Positions 54,292-61,465 of a stretch of DNA of 64,000 bases are shown here, one piece after another. The notes beneath the pieces were generated by a model. The model saw only the letters and a list, made by a program, of their open reading frames with translations. It was not told the DNA's origin and did no database searches. The DNA comes from CAVSRC01 sp963782045 (GTDB lineage: Bacteria > Pseudomonadota > Alphaproteobacteria > Rhizobiales > Kaistiaceae). Each line of letters opens with the position of its first letter. The first letter of the stretch is position 1. The position numbers and the translations under genes were made by a program. The stretch lies in the NCBI GenBank assembly GCA_963782045.1, contig CAWAIR010000018.1, forward strand, positions 1 to 64,000. The letters run 5' to 3'.

Positions 54292-54567
54292 ATGAACAAG
54301 AATGATCTGATAGCGGCTGTGGCTGAGCGGACCGGCATGTCCAAGGCTGGGGCCGGACAGGCAGTCGACGCGACCTTCGATGCGATTACCGATTCACTGA
54401 AGGCAGGCACGGAAGTGAAGATCATTGGGTTCGGCAACTTCGCGGTCGCCAAGCGCGCCGCCAGCGTCGGACGCAATCCGCGCACCGGTGAGGCGATCAA
54501 CATCGCCGCGTCGAAGACACCGAAGTTCAAGGCCGGCAAGGGCCTCAAAGACGCCGTCAACCGCTGA
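54292..54567 (+). CDS. hupB: DNA-binding protein HU
   Basis: 91 residues, the standard HU length: MNKNDLIAAVAERTGMSK at the dimer helix, FGNFAVAKRAASVGRNPRTG at the beta arm and KFKAGKGLKDAVN at the end. It bends and compacts DNA. The ATG has AAAGGGAG upstream. The lon-hup neighbourhood is usual in Proteobacteria. Confidence 0.96.
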   Translation: MNKNDLIAAVAERTGMSKAGAGQAVDATFDAITDSLKAGTEVKIIGFGNFAVAKRAASVGRNPRTGEAINIAASKTPKFKAGKGLKDAVNR

Positions 54568-54593
54568 CCAGCGGCGACCCATTTTCCCGACAG

Positions 54594-54625
54594 GCCCCGC
54601 GTCCAGCGCGGGGTCTCGTCGTTTT
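54594..54625 (+). terminator. Likely terminator after hupB
   Basis: CCCCGCG, short loop, CGCGGGG followed by TCTCGTCGTTTT. The T-tract is interrupted, so strength is uncertain. Confidence 0.55.
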
Positions 54626-54742
54626 GGGAGGCAAGCGGACCGTCCCGGGGCGCGGCAAGGGCCATGCTGCATGGACTGCCGGGCGGCGAGCGCAGACCTT
54701 GCACAGGCGGGTGGCGCCCGCCTAAATGCTGGCGCTGAAGAC

Positions 54743-54818
54743 GGGCGGTTAGCTCAGTTGGTAGAGCGCCACGTTTACACCGTGGATGTCGGGGGTTCGA
54801 GTCCCTCACCGCCCACCA
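54743..54818 (+). tRNA. tRNA-Val (TAC)
   Basis: Acceptor GGGCGGT with ACCGCCC, D arm AGCTCAGTTGGTAGAGC, anticodon stem CCACG/CGTGG around TTTACAC (anticodon TAC), T arm GGGGGTTCGAGTCCCTC and CCA. Confidence 0.96.
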
Positions 54819-54903
54819 TGCCGCGCCGACAAATCCTTGACTTGACAGGGGCGCTCGCTTAACTCCTGCCGACGCGCCGCAAAGGCGCGCGGATAACGCC
54901 CGC

Positions 54904-54980
54904 GGGGGCGTAGCTCAGTTGGTTAGAGTGCCGGCCTGTCACGCCGGAGGTCGCGGGTTCGAGCCCCGTCGCTCCCGCCA
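54904..54980 (+). tRNA. tRNA-Asp (GTC)
   Basis: Acceptor GGGGGCG with CGCTCCC (one G-T pair), anticodon loop CTGTCAC (anticodon GTC), T arm CGCGGGTTCGAGCCCCG and encoded CCA. Confidence 0.96.
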
Positions 54981-55036
54981 GTTTTTCCAATCCCCTGACA
55001 TTTCCCTCGGCTGCCGGTTGCGCGCCGCGAGGGGGG

Positions 55037-55474
55037 TTGTCCGCAGCGCGCTCATCATGTTGTGCGGCGCGGCCCAGCCGCTATGGCGCGCCCGCTATTA
55101 CAGCCAGTCCGGTCAGGACATGTGGCTCGACACCCGCGTCTTCCACGGCAAACCGGGCAGCACCTCGTGGAAATCGGCGGCTACAAATCACCTCGGCGGC
55201 CCGCAACGTCGTCGCCGAGATCGACGTGCCCGTCCGCTCGCTCGCCGGCCTGCTGGCGGAGCGCGGCCTGCGCCACGTCGACTATGTGTCGCTGGACATC
55301 GAGGGCGGAGAAATGGCCGTCTTGTCGGCTTTTCCCTTCGCCGATCTCGACGTCGCCGTGTGGACCATCGAGAACAACGCGCGCAGCCCCGACGTGCCCG
55401 GCCTCATGCAGAGCAACGGTTACAGTTTCGTCGAGGTCCTCGGCGTCGACGAAATCTACGCCAAGACGATCTAG
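55037..55474 (+). pseudogene. FkbM-family methyltransferase remnant with internal deletion
   Basis: The start of an FkbM protein is recognisable (YYSQSGQDMWLDTRVFHGKP then, in another frame, FVEIGGYK) and so is the end (VDYVSLDIEGGEMAVLSAFP, VWTIENNARSPDVPGLMQSN, YSFVEVLGVDEIYAK). The middle, about 100 residues with most of the SAM-binding site, is missing, and the pieces are in different frames. Most likely it is a decayed gene lying between tRNA-Asp and nuoA. FkbM enzymes O-methylate sugars in glycans. Confidence 0.65.
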
Positions 55475-55767
55475 CCGGCCGCGTCGCGGCGACCGCCAGC
55501 CGCCGCCAGGGGCGGCGCGGGCCGAGGGCCGCGGGAGGAACCGGCGAAGATTGCCCGAGCGTCCGGGCTTTCTGACTTGCGACTCCCGCCTTGCTCGGCT
55601 AAGCCACCGGCACATTCTTCGCGGCCGGAACCCGGGGGCGGGTGAGGCTGGCTATCGCGGCATTCGGCTAGGCAGGGGGTAGCCTTGCCGCTATGCTGCA
55701 ACGCGGTAAATATCGTGCTGGGGCGGGGGTCCGCAGGCGGTTTCGCCTACGGTGACCGGAGAGCAGA

Positions 55768-56133
55768 ATGGAAAGCCTGTTGAGTGCCTATCTGCCGATC
55801 GTGGTGTTCATGATCATCGCGGCGGTGATTGGGTTGGCGCTTCTCGTTGCCCCGTTCATCATCGCCTACAAGAGCCCGGATGCGGAGAAGCTGTCGGCCT
55901 ACGAGTGCGGTTTCGCCGCCTTCGACGACGCCCGCATGCAGTTCGACATCCGCTTCTATCTGGTCGCCATCCTGTTCATCATCTTCGACCTGGAAGTGGC
56001 CTTCCTGTTTCCCTGGGCGGTCTCCTTCGGCGTGCTCGGCTGGGCTGGTTTCTGGTCGATGATCGTGTTTCTCGCCGTGCTCACCGTCGGCTTCATCTAC
56101 GAGTGGCGCAAGGGAGCGCTGGAATGGGATTGA
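55768..56133 (+). CDS. nuoA: NADH-quinone oxidoreductase subunit A
   Basis: 121 residues with three membrane helices: PIVVFMIIAAVIGLALLVAP, FYLVAILFIIFDLEVAFLFP and FWSMIVFLAVLTVGFIYEWR. The conserved loop EKLSAYECGFAAFDDARM contains the cysteine typical of this subunit. It is the first gene of the nuo operon, overlapping nuoB by 10 bp. Complex I couples NADH oxidation to proton pumping. Confidence 0.95.
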   Translation: MESLLSAYLPIVVFMIIAAVIGLALLVAPFIIAYKSPDAEKLSAYECGFAAFDDARMQFDIRFYLVAILFIIFDLEVAFLFPWAVSFGVLGWAGFWSMIVFLAVLTVGFIYEWRKGALEWD

Positions 56134-56684
56134 CCGCGCCCGCCGACAGCCCGCTGGTCGATGCCACCGGCCGGCCGCTGAAGCGCAACGACGACCCCTA
56201 TTTCGTCGGGATCAACAACGAGCTCGCCGACAAGGGCTTCCTGGTCACCGCCACCGACGACCTGATCACCTGGGCGCGCACCGGCTCGCTGATGTGGATG
56301 ACCTTCGGGCTCGCCTGCTGCGCGGTCGAGATGATGCAGATGTCGATGCCGCGCTACGATTGCGAGCGCTTCGGCTTCGCGCCGCGCGCCAGCCCGCGCC
56401 AGTCGGACGTGATGATCGTCGCCGGCACGCTGACCAACAAGATGGCCCCGGCGCTGCGCAAGGTTTACGACCAGATGCCGGAGCCGCGCTACGTCATCTC
56501 GATGGGCTCGTGCGCCAACGGCGGCGGCTACTACCACTATTCCTATTCGGTCGTGCGCGGATGCGACCGCATCGTTCCGGTCGATATCTACGTGCCCGGC
56601 TGTCCACCGACCGCCGAGGCGCTTCTCTACGGCGTCCTGCTCTTGCAGAAGAAGATCCGGCGCACCGGAACGATCGAACGCTAG
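56124..56684 (+). CDS. nuoB: NADH-quinone oxidoreductase subunit B
   Basis: 186 residues. The N2 cluster ligands are present: Cys65-Cys66 (GLACCAVEMM), Cys130 (MGSCANGGG) and Cys160 (VPGCPPTAEAL). It sits at the junction of peripheral and membrane arms and passes electrons to quinone. The start overlaps the end of nuoA. Confidence 0.96.
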   Translation: MGLTAPADSPLVDATGRPLKRNDDPYFVGINNELADKGFLVTATDDLITWARTGSLMWMTFGLACCAVEMMQMSMPRYDCERFGFAPRASPRQSDVMIVAGTLTNKMAPALRKVYDQMPEPRYVISMGSCANGGGYYHYSYSVVRGCDRIVPVDIYVPGCPPTAEALLYGVLLLQKKIRRTGTIER

Positions 56685-56705
56685 CGCGGGCAGGGGGACC
56701 GGGTC

Positions 56706-57311
56706 TTGGACGAGACATTCAACGAGCTCGGGGATTACATCGCCGCCCAGCGCGGCGACGCGGTTGACGATTGGCATGTCGCCTACGGCGAGCTGACGGT
56801 CACTGTCGCGGCCAGCGAGATCGTCTCCTTCGTGCGCTTCTTGCGCGATGATCCGCGGCTTGCCTTCATCAACCTGACCGACGTGTGCGGGGTCGACTGG
56901 CCGCAGCGCGAGCGGCGCTTCGACGTCGTCTATCATTTCCTCAGCCCGCGCCAGAACATACGCATTCGCGTCAAGGTGAGGACCGACGAGGCGACGCCGG
57001 TTCCTTCGATCACGCCGGTCTTCCCCGGTGCCGACTGGTTCGAGCGCGAGGCCTACGATTTCTACGGCATCCTGTTCACCGGCCACCCGGACCTGCGCCG
57101 CATCCTCACCGACTACGGCTTCCAGGGGCACCCGCTGCGCAAGGACTTCCCGCTCACCGGCTACGTCGAGGTGCGCTACGACGACGAGCAGAAGCGGGTG
57201 GTCTACGAGCCGGTGCGCCTCTCCCAGGAGTTCCGCGATTTCGATTTCCTGTCGCCGTGGGAAGGCACCGAGTACGTGCTGCCGGGGGATGAGAAGGGTA
57301 AGGGGCAGTAG
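56706..57311 (+). CDS. nuoC: NADH-quinone oxidoreductase subunit C
   Basis: 201 residues, TTG start behind AGGGGGACC. The 30-kDa-subunit signature is ERE-YDFYGILFTGHPDLR with LTDYGFQGHPLRKDFPLTGY. The last residues (GDEKGKGQ) and the stop lie at the start of a heptad-repeat tract belonging to the inserted S23 gene, so the natural C terminus may have been slightly altered. Confidence 0.94.
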   Translation: MDETFNELGDYIAAQRGDAVDDWHVAYGELTVTVAASEIVSFVRFLRDDPRLAFINLTDVCGVDWPQRERRFDVVYHFLSPRQNIRIRVKVRTDEATPVPSITPVFPGADWFEREAYDFYGILFTGHPDLRRILTDYGFQGHPLRKDFPLTGYVEVRYDDEQKRVVYEPVRLSQEFRDFDFLSPWEGTEYVLPGDEKGKGQ

Positions 57312-57340
57312 GCAGTCGGCAGTCGGCAATAGGCAATCGG
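57305..57340 (+). repeat. Left heptad-repeat tract flanking the S23 gene
   Basis: Four to five copies of a 7-base unit TMGGCAR (TAGGCAG, TCGGCAG, TCGGCAA, TAGGCAA, TCGG) run from the nuoC stop to the S23 start. The tract at 57711-57754 is its inverted counterpart. Confidence 0.8.
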
Positions 57341-57712
57341 ATGACCGAGATCAGGTCGTACCGCGATTTACGGGTCTGGAAGGAAGCAATGGATTTGGCT
57401 GTTGAATGCTATGACCTGACGCGCGGTTTTCCGCGCGAGGAGGCGTTTGGCATGACCTCGCAGATCCGCCGGGCCGCGGCCTCCGTCCCCGCCAATATTG
57501 CCGAAGGCTATGGGCGCAATAGCACCGGGCAATACGTGCAGTTCCTGCGCACGGCTCAAGGCTCATTGAAGGAACTCGAAACGCATCTCTTGCTCACCGC
57601 GCGTGTCGAACTGGTAGAGCAGGACGAAATTGAACCGCTGTTGAAGCGCGCTGACGATATTGGCCGCATGCTTCAATCGCTTGCCAAGTCCGTACAGGCA
57701 GCCGGAGCATGA
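57341..57712 (+). CDS. Four-helix-bundle protein (S23 / 23S rRNA intervening-sequence family)
   Basis: 123 residues matching the S23/IVP family throughout: YRDLRVWKEAMDLAVECYDL, FGMTSQIRRAAASVPANIAE, GYGRNSTGQYVQFLRTAQGS and ELETHLLLTARVELVEQDEI. These pentameric helical bundles occur inside 23S rRNA intervening sequences and, as the Avd relative, next to diversity-generating reverse transcriptases. Here the gene sits inside the nuo operon between nuoC and nuoD, in the same direction and bounded by inverted heptad repeats; it has no link to complex I. Its role is unknown. Confidence 0.9.
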   Translation: MTEIRSYRDLRVWKEAMDLAVECYDLTRGFPREEAFGMTSQIRRAAASVPANIAEGYGRNSTGQYVQFLRTAQGSLKELETHLLLTARVELVEQDEIEPLLKRADDIGRMLQSLAKSVQAAGA

Positions 57713-57754
57713 TTGCCATGCCGACCGATTGCCGACTGCCGAACGCCGATTGCC
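57711..57754 (+). repeat. Right heptad-repeat tract flanking the S23 gene
   Basis: Units GATTGCC, GATTGCC, GACTGCC, GAACGCC, GATTGCC repeat every 7 bases (with one ATGCCGACC spacer) and are the reverse complement of the left tract. The nuoD ATG follows directly. Confidence 0.8.
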
Positions 57755-58945
57755 ATGTCAGAGACTGACGTCCGCACCTTCAACATCAATTTCGGGCCGC
57801 AGCACCCGGCGGCGCACGGCGTGCTGCGCCTGGTGCTGGAGCTCGACGGCGAGGTCGTCGCGCGCGTCGACCCGCATATCGGCCTGCTCCATCGCGGCAC
57901 CGAGAAGCTGATCGAGCACAAGACCTACCTTCAAGCGATTCCCTATTTCGACCGGCTCGATTACGTCGCCCCGATGAACCAGGAGCATGCCTTCGCGCTC
58001 GCCATCGAGAAGCTGGTCGGGATCACGGTGCCGCGCCGCGCCCAGCTCATCCGCGTGCTCTATTGCGAGATCGGCCGGCTGCTCAACCACCTGCTCAACG
58101 TCACCACCCACGCGCTCGATGTCGGCGCGCTCACCCCGCCGCTGTGGGGCTTCGAGGAGCGCGAGAAGCTGATGGTCTTCTACGAGCGCGCCTCCGGCAG
58201 CCGCATGCACGCGGCCTATTTCCGCGCCGGCGGCGTCCATGAGGACCTGCCGCAGAAGCTGATCGACGACATCGGCGAGTTCTGCGAGACCTTCCCTAAG
58301 GCGCTCAACGACATCCACGGCCTTCTCACCGACAACCGCATCTTCAAGCAGCGCAACGTCGATATCGGGGTGGTCAGCCTAGATGACGCCTGGAAGTGGG
58401 GCTTCTCCGGCGTCATGGTGCGCGGCTCCGGCGCCGCCTGGGACCTGCGCAAGGCACAGCCCTACGAGTGCTACGCGGAGATGGATTTCGACATCCCCAT
58501 CGGCAAGAACGGCGACTGCTACGACCGCTACCTCATCCGCATGGAGGAGATGGCCCAGTCGGTGAAGATCATGAAGCAGTGCATCGACAAGCTGAACGCG
58601 CCGGAGGGCAAGGGGCCGGTCGTCTCCGAGGACGGCAAGGTGGTGCCGCCCCGGCGCGGCGAGATGAAGCGCTCGATGGAGGCGCTCATCCACCACTTCA
58701 AGCTCTACACCGAAGGCCACCACGTGCCGGCCGGCGAGGTTTATGCCGCGGTTGAGGCGCCCAAGGGCGAGTTCGGCGTCTATCTGGTCGCCGACGGCAC
58801 CAACAAGCCGTATCGCTGCAAGATCAAGGCGCCATCCTACGCGCACCTCTCCGCCATGGATCACATCGCTCGCGGCCATATGCTGGCCGACGTGACGGCG
58901 CTCATCGCCACGCTCGACATCGTCTTCGGGGAGATCGATCGCTGA
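57755..58945 (+). CDS. nuoD: NADH-quinone oxidoreductase subunit D
   Basis: 396 residues of the 49-kDa subunit: FGPQHPAAHGVLRLVLELDG, DPHIGLLHRGTEKLIEHKTY and the C-terminal GEFGVYLVADGTNKPYRCKI. It forms the quinone site with NuoB. The ATG lies at the edge of the repeat tract; the first residues MSETDVRTFNINFGP are normal. The stop overlaps the nuoE start (TGATG). Confidence 0.96.
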   Translation: MSETDVRTFNINFGPQHPAAHGVLRLVLELDGEVVARVDPHIGLLHRGTEKLIEHKTYLQAIPYFDRLDYVAPMNQEHAFALAIEKLVGITVPRRAQLIRVLYCEIGRLLNHLLNVTTHALDVGALTPPLWGFEEREKLMVFYERASGSRMHAAYFRAGGVHEDLPQKLIDDIGEFCETFPKALNDIHGLLTDNRIFKQRNVDIGVVSLDDAWKWGFSGVMVRGSGAAWDLRKAQPYECYAEMDFDIPIGKNGDCYDRYLIRMEEMAQSVKIMKQCIDKLNAPEGKGPVVSEDGKVVPPRRGEMKRSMEALIHHFKLYTEGHHVPAGEVYAAVEAPKGEFGVYLVADGTNKPYRCKIKAPSYAHLSAMDHIARGHMLADVTALIATLDIVFGEIDR

Positions 58946-59607
58946 TGGCCGTCCGTCGTCTCGCCGAGAAGCAGCCCGAGAGCTTCGCCTTCACCCCACA
59001 GAACCTGGAGTGGGCGAAGAAGGAGATGGCGAAATACCCCGCCGGCCGCCAGGCCTCGGCGGTGATTTCGCTGCTCTGGCGGGCGCAGGATCAGGAAGGC
59101 TGGGTGACCGAGCCGGCGATCCGCGCCATTGCCGACCTCCTCGGCATGGCCAGGATCCGCGTGCTTGAGGTCGCCACCTTCTACACCATGTTCCATCTGG
59201 AGCCGGTCGGCGCCAAGGCGCACATCCAGGTCTGCGGCACGACGCCCTGCTGGCTGCGCGGCGCCGGCGACATCAAGGACGTCTGCCGGCAGCGGATTGG
59301 CGACGAGCACCACCTGACCGCGGACGGCGCCCTGTCGTGGGAAGAGGTCGAGTGCCTCGGCGCCTGCGTGAACGCGCCGATGGTGCAGATCGGCGCCGAC
59401 ACCTACGAAGACCTGACCGCGAAAAGCTTCGACAAGCTGATCGACGATATCGTCGCCGGCCGCCCGTTGAAGCCGGGCACGCAGATCGACCGCCAGTTCG
59501 CAGCGCCGGTCGGCGGGCCGACGACCCTGACGGAAGACCCGACAGCCCCGCCGGCTGACGGCAACAGTGCGCCCGAGGCCGGCGCTGACGAGCCAAGGAA
59601 GAGCTGA
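58945..59607 (+). CDS. nuoE: NADH-quinone oxidoreductase subunit E
   Basis: 220 residues. The thioredoxin-like [2Fe-2S] site uses Cys97 and Cys102 (QVCGTTPCWLRGA) plus Cys137 and Cys141 (CLGACVNAPMV). The C-terminal 40 residues form an Ala/Pro-rich tail usual in alphaproteobacteria. It works with NuoF in the NADH-dehydrogenase module. Confidence 0.95.
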   Translation: MAVRRLAEKQPESFAFTPQNLEWAKKEMAKYPAGRQASAVISLLWRAQDQEGWVTEPAIRAIADLLGMARIRVLEVATFYTMFHLEPVGAKAHIQVCGTTPCWLRGAGDIKDVCRQRIGDEHHLTADGALSWEEVECLGACVNAPMVQIGADTYEDLTAKSFDKLIDDIVAGRPLKPGTQIDRQFAAPVGGPTTLTEDPTAPPADGNSAPEAGADEPRKS

Positions 59608-59612
59608 GACCG

Positions 59613-60923
59613 ATGCTCGCCGACAAGGACCGCATCTTCACCAACCTCTACGGCCTCCACGACCGCGGCCTCAAGGGCGCCATGGCGCGCGGCGCCTGGG
59701 ATGGCACCAAGGCGATCCTGGAGAAGGGCCGCGACGCCATCATCAACGAGATCAAGGCGTCGGGTCTGCGCGGCCGCGGCGGCGCGGGCTTCCCCACCGG
59801 CCTCAAATGGTCGTTCATGCCCAAGGAGATCGGCGAGCGGCCGCACTATCTGGTCGTCAATGCCGACGAATCGGAGCCCGGCACCTGCAAGGACCGCGAG
59901 ATCCTGCGCCACGACCCGCATCTGCTGGTCGAGGGCTGCCTGGTTGCCGGCTTCGCCATGGGCGCCCACACCGCCTTCGTCTACGTGCGCGGCGAGTTCA
60001 TCCGCGAGCGCGAGCACTTTCAGGCGGCAGTCGACGAGGCCTACGCGGCCGGCCTCATCGGCAAGGGCAACAAGAACGGCTGGGACTTCGACATCATCGT
60101 CCATCACGGCGCCGGCGCCTACATCTGCGGCGAGGAGACGGGCCTGCTCGAAAGCCTCGAAGGCAAGAAGGGCATGCCGCGCCTGAAGCCGCCGTTCCCG
60201 GCCGCGGTCGGCGTCTATGGCTGCCCCTCGACGGTCGCCAACGTCGAATCGGTTGCCGTTGCCCCGACCATCATGCGCCGTGGCGCCGCCTGGTTTGCCG
60301 GCTTCGGGCGGCAGAACAACACGGGCACCAAGCTCTTCTGCATCTCCGGCCACGTCGAGAAGCCGTGCACGGTGGAAGAGGAGATGGGCATCACGCTGCG
60401 CGAGCTGATCGAGCGCCATGCCGGCGGCGTGCGCGGCGGCTGGGACAACCTGCTCGCCGTCATCCCCGGCGGCGCCTCGGTGCCCTGCCTGCCGGCCTAC
60501 ATGTGCAACGACCTGATCATGGACTTCGACGCGTTACGCGACGTCAAATCCGGCTTGGGAACGGCCGCCGTGATCGTTATGGACAAGTCGACCGACATTG
60601 TACGGGCGATCGCGCGTCTGGCCTATTTCTACAAGCATGAGAGCTGCGGCCAGTGCACCCCCTGCCGCGAAGGCACCGGGTGGATGTGGCGGGTGCTGGA
60701 GCGCATGGCCGAGGGCCGCGCCGAGAAGCACGAGATCGACATGCTGCTCGAGGTCACCTACCAGGTCGAGGGACACACCATCTGCGCGCTAGGTGACGCC
60801 GCCGCCTGGCCGGTGCAGGGTCTCATCCGCCATTTCCGCGGCGAGATCGAGCGGCGCATCGACACCTATCACATGACCCACCCGGATTTCGGGCTGCCGG
60901 TGATGACCGAGGCGGCGGAGTAG
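59613..60923 (+). CDS. nuoF: NADH-quinone oxidoreductase subunit F (FMN- and NADH-binding)
   Basis: 436 residues. NADH/FMN motifs GRGGAGFPTGLKWSF and GAGAYICGEETGLLESLEG, and the [4Fe-4S] motif ESCGQCTPCREGTGWMWRVL with a distal Cys in GHTICALGDAAAWPV. It oxidises NADH. The last residues (LPVMTEAAE) are repeated at the end of the following gene. Confidence 0.96.
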   Translation: MLADKDRIFTNLYGLHDRGLKGAMARGAWDGTKAILEKGRDAIINEIKASGLRGRGGAGFPTGLKWSFMPKEIGERPHYLVVNADESEPGTCKDREILRHDPHLLVEGCLVAGFAMGAHTAFVYVRGEFIREREHFQAAVDEAYAAGLIGKGNKNGWDFDIIVHHGAGAYICGEETGLLESLEGKKGMPRLKPPFPAAVGVYGCPSTVANVESVAVAPTIMRRGAAWFAGFGRQNNTGTKLFCISGHVEKPCTVEEEMGITLRELIERHAGGVRGGWDNLLAVIPGGASVPCLPAYMCNDLIMDFDALRDVKSGLGTAAVIVMDKSTDIVRAIARLAYFYKHESCGQCTPCREGTGWMWRVLERMAEGRAEKHEIDMLLEVTYQVEGHTICALGDAAAWPVQGLIRHFRGEIERRIDTYHMTHPDFGLPVMTEAAE

Positions 60924-60925
60924 GG
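60896..60925 (+). repeat. Direct repeat copy 1 (nuoF tail)
   Basis: The 30-bp 3' end of nuoF, GCCGGTGATGACCGAGGCGG onward, including the stop, recurs with three mismatches at 61433-61462 at the end of the DUF3291 gene. Confidence 0.7.
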
Positions 60926-60929
60926 CGGC

Positions 60930-61460
60930 ATGAGCGACACCCGCCATCTCGCCGAGTTCAACGTCGCGCGGATCCGCTATCCGCTCGACGATCCGCGCAT
61001 GGCCGAGTTCGTCGACAATGTCGATCGCGTCAACAAGCTCGCCGAGAAGATCGAGGGTTTCGTATGGCGCCTGCAGGATCACAGCGGCCACGCCATGAAC
61101 ATGCGGGTCTACGACGACCCGACCATCCTGCCCAACCTGACTCTGTGGTGCGACACCGCGGGGCTGGAGCGTTTCATATGGCAGACGCTGCACGGTCGCT
61201 TCTACCGCCGGCGCGAAACCTGGTTCGTGCCCATGGAGACGCCGCTGGTCATGTGGTGGGTGGCGGCTGGCGAGCGCCCCGACATGGCGGAGGGCGTACG
61301 TCGCCGCGATCACCTGATCGCGCATGGGGCGAGCGATTATGCCTTTGGCTGGGAGAGCTTGGCCGATGCGGCGCTATGGAAGACCCAGCGCGGCGTCAAG
61401 GCTGATGATGGCGTGCGCGCTCATGGCGGCAGGCCGATGATGACGGAAGCGGCGGAGTAG
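60930..61460 (+). CDS. DUF3291-domain protein inserted between nuoF and nuoG
   Basis: 176 residues of the DUF3291 family: HLAEFNVARIRYPLDDPRMA, GFVWRLQDHSGHAMNMRVYD, LPNLTLWCDTAGLERFIWQT and TWFVPMETPLVMWWVAAGER. The fold resembles small monooxygenase or stress-type ferredoxin-like proteins; activity is unknown and it is not a complex I subunit. Its C terminus RPMMTEAAE repeats the nuoF end, and both intergenic gaps are only 5-6 bp, so it is transcribed with nuo. Confidence 0.88.
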   Translation: MSDTRHLAEFNVARIRYPLDDPRMAEFVDNVDRVNKLAEKIEGFVWRLQDHSGHAMNMRVYDDPTILPNLTLWCDTAGLERFIWQTLHGRFYRRRETWFVPMETPLVMWWVAAGERPDMAEGVRRRDHLIAHGASDYAFGWESLADAALWKTQRGVKADDGVRAHGGRPMMTEAAE

Positions 61461-61462
61461 GG
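61433..61462 (+). repeat. Direct repeat copy 2 (end of the DUF3291 gene)
   Basis: Matches the nuoF tail at 60896-60925 in 27 of 30 bases, including GAGTAGGG across the stop codon. Confidence 0.7.
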
Positions 61463-61465
61463 ACC

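Noticed and set aside
57341..57712. Diversity-generating retroelement (Avd-like helper)
   Set aside because: No reverse transcriptase, template repeat or variable-repeat target gene is visible near the S23-type gene.
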